Origin: Phycisphaerales bacterium
GTDB lineage: Bacteria > Planctomycetota > Phycisphaerae > Tepidisphaerales > Tepidisphaeraceae
NCBI GenBank assembly: GCA_028288875.1
Contig: JAQGHK010000366.1
Location: forward strand, 1-9,622
Direction of reading: 5' to 3'
Length of the DNA: 9,622 nucleotides
This document shows positions 1-6,756 of the stretch, in pieces. A program made the position numbers and the translations under genes. Each line of letters opens with the position of its first letter. The first letter of the stretch is position 1. Below the pieces are notes generated by a model, which saw only the letters and a list, made by a program, of their open reading frames with translations, searched no databases and was not told where the DNA came from.

Positions 1-345
1 GAACGCGGTGCTGCTACCGTCGCCCATCGGCAATTCGCCGGTAGTGCTGCCGCTGAGGGTGACGGTGGCGTTGGTGACGCCCATGCCGGTCAACGCAGCT
101 AGGCAATGCTCGACGGTTTCAATGTGCAGGGTGCCGTTTTTCAGGCAAGTGCGGCGTGGACGCTTCAAAACATTCTGAACCATCGCTGGGATGGTGGCGA
201 CTTTCTCGCCCAACCGACGCACAAAGGTAATGCCCGCGCCGATATCTGCGGGGGTAAACGTCAGTTCGCCCGGCGCGCCCGTAAACAGGCCGACACCGTT
301 CAGGGTGACTTCACGAGAGATAGTTCGCTGCAGACGTTCGCTCAC
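1..345 (-). CDS. lpxC: UDP-3-O-acyl-N-acetylglucosamine deacetylase, N-terminal part
   Basis: The reverse strand encodes 115 residues with no stop before the window edge, so this is the N-terminal part of a gene running off the left end. LpxC is the zinc-dependent cytoplasmic enzyme that commits UDP-3-O-acyl-GlcNAc to lipid A synthesis by deacetylation. Seen: the opening QRTISREVTLNGVGLFTG (residues 6-23) matches the family's first strand, and IETVEH (75-80) carries the conserved Glu79 and zinc-ligand His80, equivalent to E. coli Glu78/His79. It is followed by LAALTGMGV and by MGDGSSTAF (107-115), the family's DGS segment. The start is taken as GTG at 345-343 because no nearby in-frame ATG exists and similarity begins at once. 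No Shine-Dalgarno is present; a TATACT -10 box lies 10 nt upstream. In some bacteria, including planctomycetes, LpxC is fused to FabZ; the window cannot show this. Lipid A capacity implies an outer membrane. Confidence 0.92.
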   Translation of the reverse strand, partial: MSERLQRTISREVTLNGVGLFTGAPGELTFTPADIGAGITFVRRLGEKVATIPAMVQNVLKRPRRTCLKNGTLHIETVEHCLAALTGMGVTNATVTLSGSTTGELPMGDGSSTAF

Positions 346-355
346 CGGAGGGGTG

Positions 356-384
356 AGTATAGCGAAAAAGGCGCGCGCTGCGAA
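356..384 (-). promoter_or_regulatory. Predicted lpxC promoter, near-leaderless
   Basis: On the minus strand TTCGCA (384-379) and TATACT (361-356) are separated by 17 nt, matching 4/6 and 5/6 of the sigma70-type consensus. Only 10 nt separate the -10 box from the GTG start of lpxC, so transcription would begin within about 0-4 nt of the start codon. The element lies in the 67-bp gap after the bpt stop, suggesting lpxC can be transcribed independently of bpt. This is inference from motif and spacing only. Confidence 0.5.
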
Positions 385-412
385 AGCCCGCGGGTTTGGG
401 CATCAATCGGGG

Positions 413-1144
413 TCAGTCGATCGGACGCCAGACGCCATCGATTCCCATGACCTCAGCGGGTCGAAAGTTGGCCTTGTAAGCCATCGCGCGACAGTCACGC
501 ACCCAGTAGCCGAGGTAATAATCCGATAGCCCCCGCTCCGCCGCCCAGGCGATTTCATGCAGCGCGCCATAGGTGCCGGGGCTACGGGCGGCATCGGCCG
601 GATCGAAATAAAAATAGACGCTGCTGAGCGAGGCGCTGCTGACATCGCAGATCCCGACGGCAATTAATCGGCCATTGGGATCGCGATAAACGAACTCTAG
701 CGTTTCCGTCGGCGAGTCATAGAGAAACTGCCGCACGGTGTCCGGATCGGCCTCGCCGGGCTTGTCGTGCCATTCTTTCACGTACCGGCCGTAGACCTCG
801 ATTTTTTCCTCAGTCAGGATCGGCTCGCCAATCTCGACCTTCAGATCAGCATTCCTTCGCTGACAACGGCGTTGCGAGGCGTTCGGCCGGAACGTCGCCG
901 TCGGCACGCGGATCGGCCGGCACTCCTGGCACTCGCGGCAGACGGGTTGATATAGCATCCGCCCGCTGCGGCGAAAGCCAGTGTCCATGAACGCGCGGTA
1001 GGTGTCGCCATCGATCCGCGACGCCATGATGGCGCGGAGGGTTTCAACCCTGCCCGGCAGATACGGGCAAGCGACGTCCGGCAGCGTCGTCAGCCGGACC
1101 GAAACAGGCGGATGAAGGGCGGGGTCGGCCACTGCGTTCATCAT
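413..1144 (-). CDS. bpt: Aspartate/glutamate leucyltransferase (aminoacyl-tRNA-protein transferase, Bpt/Ate family)
   Basis: This enzyme transfers an amino acid from aminoacyl-tRNA (leucine in bacterial Bpt, arginine in eukaryotic ATE1) to N-terminal Asp or Glu of proteins, marking them for the ClpS/ClpAP N-degron pathway. From the ATG at 1144 the product is 243 residues, near family length. Seen: CPYLPGR (26-32), MDTGFRRSGRMLY (53-65), the Cys cluster PVCRECQECRPIRVP (67-81; Cys69, 72, 75), SSVYFYFDP (174-182), GTYGALHEIAWA (190-201) and YYLGYWVRDCRAMAYKANFRP (209-229), which are the family signatures in order. Leucyl rather than arginyl specificity is inferred from bacterial origin. The start is uncertain: ATGs lie at 1144 and 1141, and a GTG at 1132 sits 7 nt after a TATGAT box, which would make a leaderless start. 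No Shine-Dalgarno is seen. The frame stays open to 1225, but the extra 27 residues look like non-coding leader. It is divergent from the GH28 gene and upstream of lpxC on the same strand. Confidence 0.93.
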   Translation of the reverse strand: MMNAVADPALHPPVSVRLTTLPDVACPYLPGRVETLRAIMASRIDGDTYRAFMDTGFRRSGRMLYQPVCRECQECRPIRVPTATFRPNASQRRCQRRNADLKVEIGEPILTEEKIEVYGRYVKEWHDKPGEADPDTVRQFLYDSPTETLEFVYRDPNGRLIAVGICDVSSASLSSVYFYFDPADAARSPGTYGALHEIAWAAERGLSDYYLGYWVRDCRAMAYKANFRPAEVMGIDGVWRPID

Positions 1145-1168
1145 AATGCGTTTGGATGACGCGGTTAA
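1140..1168 (-). promoter_or_regulatory. Predicted bpt promoter overlapping the annotated start
   Basis: On the minus strand TTAACC (1168-1163), a 17-nt spacer and TATGAT (1145-1140) form a sigma70-like element (4/6 and 5/6 matches). The -10 box covers the ATG codons at 1144 and 1141. A transcript initiated from it would begin at or next to the in-frame GTG at 1132-1130, which lies 7 nt downstream. If it is used, the protein starts at codon 5 of the annotated form and the message is leaderless. Motif inference only. Confidence 0.4.
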
Positions 1169-1241
1169 ATAAGAGTTTGACGCGATTCTGCACCTCGACC
1201 GCTGACAACAGGCATCCGGGAGCACGGTAGAACTTCAAACG

Positions 1242-2681
1242 ATGATCGCTCGCAAACCGCTCGCCCTGCTTCTCGGTCTGGTCGCTCTGCAAACCGGCTG
1301 CGCCACGAACCGCGTTTCCGATTCAAACAATTTCGTCCACATCGCATTGCCTGCGGCGGTTCAAATCCCGAACAAGCAGTTCTCGCTGGCCGACTTTTCG
1401 CCGGCGGGCGACGGCAAGACGGACGACACGGCGGCCTTCGCCAAGGCCATCGCGGCGGTCGACGCTGCCGGTGGCGGGCACCTGAACGTGCCGGCCGGGC
1501 AATATCTGATTGGGCCGATCAGGCTCGTCAGCAAGCTGGATCTGCACTTGGCGGCCGGTGCCAAGATTCTGGTCCGCAACGATATCGATGGCTATCCCAC
1601 GGCACCGGCCCCCTTCTACAACAACGACCTTCGCTACACCGACACCATCACGGCCGACTTCTGTCATGACGTTTCCATCACCGGCCGAGGCACGATCGAC
1701 GGGCAAGGCCAACCGTGGTGGAAGAAATACCAGAAGCGCAAGGGCAACGTTCCGCAGCCGGCACAGCTCTTTCCGCACCGCCCGAATCTGGTCGTGCTTA
1801 GCGGTTGCGATCGCGTACTCATCGGCAGCGTGACGATTCTGAACTCGCCAAACTTCCACATCATCCCGCAACAGTGCCGGGACGTGACGATTCACAACGT
1901 CACAATTACAGCCCCCGCCGGCGCACCCAATACGGATGGCATCGACCCGTCCGGCCAACGCATCGCGATCACGAACTGCGACATCAGCGTCGGCGACGAC
2001 AACGTCGTCTTCAAGCCGCAAATTCCCGCGTCATTCCCCAAAGACAAATTCGATTCGAGTAAAGCCGCGTGCGAGGACCTACTCGTCGCCAACTGCAAGT
2101 TCGGCAAAGGCCACGGCATGAGCATCGGCGGCCAGACAACGGACGGCCTGAAGCGGCTGCTCGTTCGCGATTGCATTTTTGACGGCACAACGGCCGGCAT
2201 TCGCCTTAAGGCCGACCAAGGCTTTGGCGGGCTGGTGGAAGACTGCGTCTATGAAAACATCACGATGAAAGGCGTTTCGACCGCCATCCTGCTGACAAGC
2301 TACTACCCCGGCATGCCGCGCGACCCCGCCACCATGCCGGCCAAATCGCGTGACGCCAAAACGCCCGTGTGGAAAAACATCACGATCCGAAACGTGACCG
2401 CCACCGGCAGCCTGGAAGCCGGCGGCATCATCGGCCTGGCGGAAAAGCCGGTGGATGGCGTGAAGCTGATCAACGTGAACGTGGAAGCCCGCCGGCCGCT
2501 GCGAGTCGTCGATGCGCAGAACGTCGTGCTTGAGCGCAGCGCCTTCACGATGAAAGATGGCAAGCCGGGCGTTGTTGCGACTCGGGCGTCGGTCAAAGGC
2601 ATCGACGTCGGCGAGTGGACCGGTGCCATCGAACCGCTAAAACCTTCGGGCGGCCCGGCGACGACGCAGTCCGCCGACTGA
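1242..2681 (+). CDS. GH28-family glycoside hydrolase (polygalacturonase-like), predicted exported or lipoprotein
   Basis: A 479-residue protein of the right-handed parallel beta-helix GH28 family, whose members hydrolyse galacturonan or rhamnogalacturonan in pectin. Seen: an N-terminal signal (RKPLALLLGLVALQTGC) with Cys20 as possible lipidation site, although Gln at -3 departs from the usual lipobox. An N-terminal segment, FSLADFSPAGDGKTDDTAAF (47-66), is typical of pectin-degrading beta-helix enzymes. The GH28 catalytic motifs are all present: NTD (230-232), GDD (251-253), GHG (290-292) and RLK (321-323). These supply the catalytic Asp residues, the His and the substrate-carboxylate-binding Arg/Lys. 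Repeated patterns such as NITIRNVTATG fit coils of the beta-helix. The tail (about 466-479) is low complexity. Substrate (polygalacturonan, rhamnogalacturonan or another uronate glycan) cannot be read from sequence. No other sugar-use genes are adjacent. It is divergent from bpt and converges on proS with 5 bp between stops. A TAGAAC hexamer 8 nt before the ATG is a weak -10 candidate; a GGGAG lies 19 nt upstream, too far for a normal Shine-Dalgarno. Confidence 0.9.
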   Translation: MIARKPLALLLGLVALQTGCATNRVSDSNNFVHIALPAAVQIPNKQFSLADFSPAGDGKTDDTAAFAKAIAAVDAAGGGHLNVPAGQYLIGPIRLVSKLDLHLAAGAKILVRNDIDGYPTAPAPFYNNDLRYTDTITADFCHDVSITGRGTIDGQGQPWWKKYQKRKGNVPQPAQLFPHRPNLVVLSGCDRVLIGSVTILNSPNFHIIPQQCRDVTIHNVTITAPAGAPNTDGIDPSGQRIAITNCDISVGDDNVVFKPQIPASFPKDKFDSSKAACEDLLVANCKFGKGHGMSIGGQTTDGLKRLLVRDCIFDGTTAGIRLKADQGFGGLVEDCVYENITMKGVSTAILLTSYYPGMPRDPATMPAKSRDAKTPVWKNITIRNVTATGSLEAGGIIGLAEKPVDGVKLINVNVEARRPLRVVDAQNVVLERSAFTMKDGKPGVVATRASVKGIDVGEWTGAIEPLKPSGGPATTQSAD

Positions 2682-2686
2682 GATCA

Positions 2687-4222
2687 TTAGTACGCCTGCG
2701 CGATTAGCACCTGCGTCTTCGTCGGCTTTCCACAGTGGAGGCAGGTGCCTTCCGTGCCGGCCTGCTCGAACGGGATGCAGCGGACGGTGGCCTTCAAATC
2801 GGCCTTCAGCTTCGCCTCGGCAGCCGTGTTCGGCTCCCAATAGCAGCGAACGAAGCCACCATTGGTTTCCAGAATCGACTTGAGTTCGTCGTAGGTCTTC
2901 GCTTCGCGCGTGTTTTCGTCGCGGAAGGCAGTGGCCTTGGCGAGCATCACGTTATGAAGGTCTTCCAGCTTCGCCCGAAGCATGTCCGCCGTCACGTCGG
3001 CCAAGGCGAGGGATTCTTTCGACCGGTCGAGGCGGCGTTTCATCACCGTCACGCCTGCGGCCACGTCGCGCGGGCCCACTTCAAAGCGGAACGGCACGCC
3101 ACGCTGTTCCCAATGAAACTGCTTATCGCCAGACCGGACATCGCGACCGTCAACGATCACTTTCTGATCCGTCGCCTTGTCGAAGAAGTACGATTGAATC
3201 TCACCGCTGCTGCGTTTGGCAGCTGAGGCGACCTCAGCCTCGCCAACGAGATTCGCGACCAGTTGCTTGATGAACGCCATCACGGTTTCTCGCTCGGCGT
3301 CGCCCTTAAAGACAGGAATAATCGCGGCCACGATCGGCGCGACGCGCGGCGGGATGACCAGGCCGTCGTCATCGCTGTGCGCCATGATCATCGCGCCGAT
3401 CAGCCGCGTGCTGACGCCCCAGCTGGTCGTCCACGCGTGCTGTATGGCGTTATCACGACCCGTGAACTTGATATCAAAGGCCTTCGCGAAATTCTGACCC
3501 AGGTCATGGCTCGTGCCGGCCTGCAAGGCTTTACCGTCCTGCATGAGAGCTTCGATGCAATATGTCGTAACCGCACCGGGGAATTTTTCGCTGTCGGTCT
3601 TACGGCCTTTGACGACGGGCAATGCGAGGGCCTCGCTGGCGAAGTCGGCGTACACATCCAGCATTCTCAGCGTCTCGACTTCCGCCTCAGCAGCGGTTTC
3701 GTGAGCGGTGTGGCCTTCCTGCCAGAGGAACTCGGCCGTGCGAAGGAACAGGCGTGTGCGCATTTCCCAGCGCATCACGTTGCACCACTGATTGATCAGG
3801 ATCGGCAGGTCGCGGTAGCTCTGCACCCACTGCGCATACATGTGGCCGATCATCGTTTCACTGGTCGGCCGGATGACCAGCGGCTCTTCCAGCTTGCCGG
3901 CGGGCACCAGCTTGCCGTCGGCGTCTTTCTCAAACTTGCTGTGAGTGACGATCGCGCATTCCAGCGCGAAGCCTTCCACATGCTCGGCTTCCTTGGTCAG
4001 GAATGACTGCGGGATCAGTAGCGGGAAATACGCATTGACGTGGCCGGTGTCTTTAAAGCGGCGGTCGAGGTCGCGCTGGATGGCTTCCCAGATCGAAAAC
4101 CCTTCCGGGCGAATGACCATGCAGCCGCGAACCGGCGAATAATCGGCGAGCTGGGCCGCCTTGATCACGTCGAGGTACCACTGGGCGTAGTCGTCTTTGC
4201 GGGCTTTGATGTTCTTGGCCAT
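2687..4222 (-). CDS. proS: Prolyl-tRNA synthetase, archaeal/eukaryal type
   Basis: This cytoplasmic class II synthetase charges tRNA-Pro with proline. The product from the ATG at 4222 is 511 residues, the compact archaeal/eukaryal-like form without the editing (INS) domain of the E. coli type. Seen: the family start DDYAQWYLDVIKAAQLADYS (10-29), RPTSETMIGHMYAQW (118-132), motif 2 around RWEMRTRLFLRTAEFLWQEGH (151-171), GTSHDLGQNFAKAF (236-249) and motif 3 around GVSTRLIGAMIMAHSDDDGL (269-288, Arg273). These are followed by the anticodon-binding domain (about 295-400) and a C-terminal zinc-like domain ending in Tyr, as is typical. Cys460, 482, 494 and 497 are there, but the second Cys of the classical first pair is not. 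The anticodon domain carries an apparent insertion of about 20 residues near 330-353. The frame is open to 4426, but that would overlap the divergent gene and family similarity begins at MAKN, so 4222 is preferred; ATG at 4240 is the next alternative. No Shine-Dalgarno is seen. Confidence 0.96.
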   Translation of the reverse strand: MAKNIKARKDDYAQWYLDVIKAAQLADYSPVRGCMVIRPEGFSIWEAIQRDLDRRFKDTGHVNAYFPLLIPQSFLTKEAEHVEGFALECAIVTHSKFEKDADGKLVPAGKLEEPLVIRPTSETMIGHMYAQWVQSYRDLPILINQWCNVMRWEMRTRLFLRTAEFLWQEGHTAHETAAEAEVETLRMLDVYADFASEALALPVVKGRKTDSEKFPGAVTTYCIEALMQDGKALQAGTSHDLGQNFAKAFDIKFTGRDNAIQHAWTTSWGVSTRLIGAMIMAHSDDDGLVIPPRVAPIVAAIIPVFKGDAERETVMAFIKQLVANLVGEAEVASAAKRSSGEIQSYFFDKATDQKVIVDGRDVRSGDKQFHWEQRGVPFRFEVGPRDVAAGVTVMKRRLDRSKESLALADVTADMLRAKLEDLHNVMLAKATAFRDENTREAKTYDELKSILETNGGFVRCYWEPNTAAEAKLKADLKATVRCIPFEQAGTEGTCLHCGKPTKTQVLIAQAY

Positions 4223-4235
4223 GTTTGAGGGAAGG

Positions 4236-4241
4236 ATCATA
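4236..4241 (-). promoter_or_regulatory. Candidate -10 box for proS
   Basis: TATGAT on the minus strand lies 13 nt upstream of the proS ATG at 4222, predicting a 5' leader of only about 5-7 nt. The region at the expected -35 position is a poor match (TCGCGA at 17-nt spacing). It shares the 79-bp intergenic region with the TATACT box of the divergent glycosyltransferase gene. If real, it excludes the alternative ATG at 4240, which overlaps this box. Confidence 0.4.
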
Positions 4242-4288
4242 TCGGGTCGGCCGCTGTCTCGCGACGGGAGGCCGGTCGGCATAGCCGG

Positions 4289-4294
4289 TATACT
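4289..4294 (+). promoter_or_regulatory. Candidate -10 box for the GT-C gene, predicted leaderless
   Basis: TATACT (5/6 match to TATAAT) ends 7 nt before the ATG at 4302, so the usual initiation distance would put the 5' end at or next to the A of the start codon. No convincing -35 hexamer is visible at 16-18 nt spacing. This box is the main reason for choosing 4302 as the start. Confidence 0.45.
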
Positions 4295-4301
4295 CCGCGC
4301 G

Positions 4302-5906
4302 ATGCACGACGGACCGGGACGGGGGCGGACGGCGATCGAAGGCGTGATTCTCCTGCTCACGCTAACCGCGTTGATCTGGATCGGCCTGCGGGTGCGCACT
4401 GAAACGTGGACGCGGACCGAAATCATTCGCTACGTCCCGGACATGGAAAACGGCTGGAACTGGGGTTCCCGCGCGGCCCAGGACGGTTTTTTCACGCTGT
4501 ACGACCGCGTGGCCGATGAATCGCCGCCCACGGATTACGGCCTTGATTACATGCCCGCCCGATTGGCGGTCATGACATTGTGGGCGAAAAAAGAATTGGC
4601 TGCAGATCCGAAGGAAACGGAGTGGCTGGATGATTACGAATTCAATCGTCCGCTGCTGCAGTTCAATACATTCTGCGAAGCACTGACCGCCGCCGGCCTG
4701 TTTGCGTTGGCGTTGGATTGGAGTCGGCGCGACCGCCGGCCGACGCTCTTAGGACACGATCGGCCGCTGTATGGAGCCGGCCTGGCGACCATCGTGTTTG
4801 CTCTCGTGTGGCTGAATCCGGCGTCGCTCATCAGCGCCCACGGCCGACCGACGTGGGATGTCTGGGTGCTGCCATTTTATGTCTGGTCGGTTTTTGCCGC
4901 CGGCCGCGGGGCCTGGTTGACGGCTGGCTGCATCGTCGGCTTGGGCGTGATGTTCAAGGGCCAATTGCTGATCGTCGCGCCATTCATGATTCTTTGGCCG
5001 ATGATGCGATTTCGCGTCGGCGCCGTTTTGCGGTTTGTCATCGGCGTGGCGTTCAGCGCGGGCTCGGTTGCCTCGCCGTGGCTGGTCGGAAGTTCAGCCG
5101 GGCCAATTGCGTTCTGCATCGCGATCGCCCTGCTGCCGGTCGTCATCTGGGCGTCCTTGAAGCGTTGGCCAGTCCTCGGCCGATCGCTGCCGGGTCGTTG
5201 GCTGCAATGGGCCGTTCCGCTCGCCGCCGCCATTGCGATTGCGGCGTGCATTCCATTCTTCGGCGGCTCCCTGAACTGGCTTCGCATCGGCCTAATTTAT
5301 GGCGCGAAGAAGTTCGCCGGGCTCCAAGTCGGCGACGCCAATTCATTGGCCGGGCTGCTGGAGGCCTCCTTCCGATGGAAGGCAACGGACCGTGTTGACG
5401 CCATCCAATGGATTTATCCCGGCGCGACGATTTCCGATCTGCTGATCGCCATTTACGGCATGGCCATTATCGCAGCCGCCTGGGCAACATCGCGATACGA
5501 GCGCCGGGGCGACCGGCGATTCCTTCTGGCCGTGGCGGTGCCGTGGATCGTCTACTTCGCCGTGTTCCCAAAAATGCACGAGCGATACTTGCTTTGGGGC
5601 GGCATCGTGGCGTGTGCAGGGCTGGCAGTCAGCTGGGGCACGGCTGGCTTGGCACTTCTTTTCTGCCTGATATCGACCTGCATGAGCCTCTGGCAGATGA
5701 CCTGGGCCATCCGCGCTCCGACGGCCGCCGACGGCTTAACACTGGAGGATGTCCGGATGATTCGGAAAGTGCTCATGCCGATCTACCCCGGCATGGCATG
5801 GGCGGTTTTAATGGCAACAGCGGCTTGGCTGTGGATGACCTTGGCCGTCGCGGGCGGCCCGAAGTCGACACCGGTTGCCGACGAGCAATTAATGCCCCCA
5901 AATTGA
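4302..5906 (+). CDS. Polytopic membrane protein, predicted GT-C-fold glycosyltransferase
   Basis: A 534-residue integral membrane protein with about 11-13 hydrophobic segments (roughly 12-30, 122-140, 157-175, 186-200, 204-232, 239-260, 267-284, 303-320, 377-396, 407-422, 430-460 and 497-518). Seen: the first large loop between segments 1 and 2 (31-120) contains acidic and aromatic residues (PDMENGWNWGS, 46-56; YGLDYMPARL, 79-88), and FPKMHERYLLWGG lies at 422-434. The MHERY motif and topology are characteristic of GT-C enzymes that use polyprenyl-phosphate sugars to glycosylate lipids, polysaccharide or protein outside the inner membrane. Donor and acceptor cannot be told from the sequence. 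The frame is open upstream to 4197, inside proS; the ATG at 4302 is chosen because a TATACT box sits 7 nt before it and hydrophobic segment 1 begins soon after. Divergent from proS and upstream of tpiA on the same strand, with a gap of 84 bp. No partner glycan gene is nearby. Confidence 0.8.
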   Translation: MHDGPGRGRTAIEGVILLLTLTALIWIGLRVRTETWTRTEIIRYVPDMENGWNWGSRAAQDGFFTLYDRVADESPPTDYGLDYMPARLAVMTLWAKKELAADPKETEWLDDYEFNRPLLQFNTFCEALTAAGLFALALDWSRRDRRPTLLGHDRPLYGAGLATIVFALVWLNPASLISAHGRPTWDVWVLPFYVWSVFAAGRGAWLTAGCIVGLGVMFKGQLLIVAPFMILWPMMRFRVGAVLRFVIGVAFSAGSVASPWLVGSSAGPIAFCIAIALLPVVIWASLKRWPVLGRSLPGRWLQWAVPLAAAIAIAACIPFFGGSLNWLRIGLIYGAKKFAGLQVGDANSLAGLLEASFRWKATDRVDAIQWIYPGATISDLLIAIYGMAIIAAAWATSRYERRGDRRFLLAVAVPWIVYFAVFPKMHERYLLWGGIVACAGLAVSWGTAGLALLFCLISTCMSLWQMTWAIRAPTAADGLTLEDVRMIRKVLMPIYPGMAWAVLMATAAWLWMTLAVAGGPKSTPVADEQLMPPN

Positions 5907-5910
5907 CTTT

Positions 5911-5938
5911 TTGCACCCGCGCCAGCTTTCGCTAAGAT
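5911..5938 (+). promoter_or_regulatory. Predicted promoter of the tpiA-secG-yicC-gmk transcript
   Basis: TTGCAC (5911-5916) and TAAGAT (5933-5938), 16 nt apart, lie just after the stop of the glycosyltransferase gene. Initiation about 7 nt downstream would give a leader of roughly 45 nt, in contrast to the very short leaders predicted at other genes here. The leader holds a small CCCC/GGGG inverted repeat (5946-5959) and the tpiA Shine-Dalgarno. TTGACT at 5903 is an alternative -35 but lies 24 nt from the -10 box, too far. Confidence 0.5.
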
Positions 5939-5974
5939 GCCCAATCCCCTTTTCCGGGGCGCAGACGATTTTGT

Positions 5975-5978
5975 GGAG
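5975..5978 (+). promoter_or_regulatory. Shine-Dalgarno sequence of tpiA
   Basis: GGAG lies 12 nt before the ATG at 5991. The spacing is on the long side but this is one of only two recognisable ribosome binding sites in the window, and it supports the chosen tpiA start. Confidence 0.5.
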
Positions 5979-5990
5979 TAGAACGCACCG

Positions 5991-6737
5991 ATGGCACGTA
6001 CACCGTTTATTGCCGGCAACTGGAAGATGAACACCACCAAGGCCGAGGCCGTGGCACTCGCGACCGCGATCGCCGCTGGCACGAAAGGCCCGGCCGAAGT
6101 CGGCATCGCCCCGCCGTTCGTCTATCTGGACGCCGTCTCCGCCGCCGTCAAAGGCTCGGCCGTAAAGGTCGGCGCACAAGACGTTTACTTCGAAAAATCG
6201 GGCGCATTCACCGGCGAAATCTCAGTCGCCATGCTGAAAGACGTCGGCGTCAGCTTCGTGCTGACCGGGCACAGCGAACGCCGCCATGTGCTGATGGAAA
6301 AGCCGGAACTCGTCGGCAAGAAGGCCGCCGCGGTGCTGGACGCCGGCCTGATCCTTGTTCACTGCGTCGGCGAGAAGCTGGAAGAACGCGACAACGGCAC
6401 GACCTTCGCCGTCTGCCAGGCGCAGCTCGATGAACTGCCCGCCACGATTGCCGACCCGGCCAAGCTTGTGATCGCTTACGAACCCGTCTGGGCGATCGGC
6501 ACCGGCCGTACCGCGACCGATGCCCAGGCTCAGGAAGTGCACGCGTACATCCGCGGCGCCTTGGCCAAGAAGTATGGCAAGGACTTCGCCGACGCCGTCC
6601 GCATTCAGTACGGCGGCAGCATGAAGCCGGACAACGCCGCCGGCCTGCTCGGGCAGACCGACGTCGACGGCGGCCTCATCGGTGGCGCGGCCCTCAAGGC
6701 CGAAAGCTTCCTCGGCATCGTGAACGCCGCTAAGTAA
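5991..6737 (+). CDS. tpiA: Triose-phosphate isomerase
   Basis: A cytoplasmic glycolytic and gluconeogenic enzyme interconverting dihydroxyacetone phosphate and glyceraldehyde 3-phosphate. The 248-residue product is full length for this TIM-barrel family. Seen: the N-terminal PFIAGNWKMN (5-14) with substrate-binding Asn10 and Lys12; GAQDVYFEKSGAFTGEIS (61-78), including the dimer-interface loop; LTGHSERR (91-98) with electrophile His94; AYEPVWAIGTGRTAT (162-176) with catalytic base Glu164 followed by flexible loop 6; and the phosphate-binding YGGSM (207-211) and GGLIGGAAL (227-235). No key residue is missing. It is the first gene of a co-directional block, 19 nt before secG, and its own promoter and Shine-Dalgarno are visible. 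Confidence 0.98.
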   Translation: MARTPFIAGNWKMNTTKAEAVALATAIAAGTKGPAEVGIAPPFVYLDAVSAAVKGSAVKVGAQDVYFEKSGAFTGEISVAMLKDVGVSFVLTGHSERRHVLMEKPELVGKKAAAVLDAGLILVHCVGEKLEERDNGTTFAVCQAQLDELPATIADPAKLVIAYEPVWAIGTGRTATDAQAQEVHAYIRGALAKKYGKDFADAVRIQYGGSMKPDNAAGLLGQTDVDGGLIGGAALKAESFLGIVNAAK

Positions 6738-6756
6738 GAATTTTGCGACTCATCCC

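Noticed and set aside
385..412. Intrinsic terminator between bpt and lpxC around the CCCGCGGG palindrome
   Set aside because: The palindrome has no loop and the alternative GCCC/GGGC stem is only 4 bp; too weak to call.
1323..2021. A 232-codon minus-strand open frame opposite the GH28 gene
   Set aside because: Composition is a biased run of Val, Arg and Asp from reversed codons, with no domain; it is a shadow of the real gene.
3263..4006. A 247-codon plus-strand open frame opposite proS
   Set aside because: It lies wholly antisense to a certain gene and its translation has no recognisable motif; long antisense frames are expected in GC-rich coding DNA.
4197..4301. Longer glycosyltransferase N-terminus starting at 4197
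   Set aside because: It would start inside proS and include the TATACT box; the ATG at 4302 lies 7 nt after that box and just before the first membrane segment.
4223..4426. Longer proS N-terminus starting at 4426
   Set aside because: It would overlap the divergent glycosyltransferase gene by over 120 bp, adds 68 residues not seen in the family, and crosses the candidate promoters in both directions.
5903..5938. TTGACT as the -35 element of the tpiA promoter
   Set aside because: The spacing to TAAGAT is 24 nt, outside the workable range; TTGCAC at 16-nt spacing was preferred.
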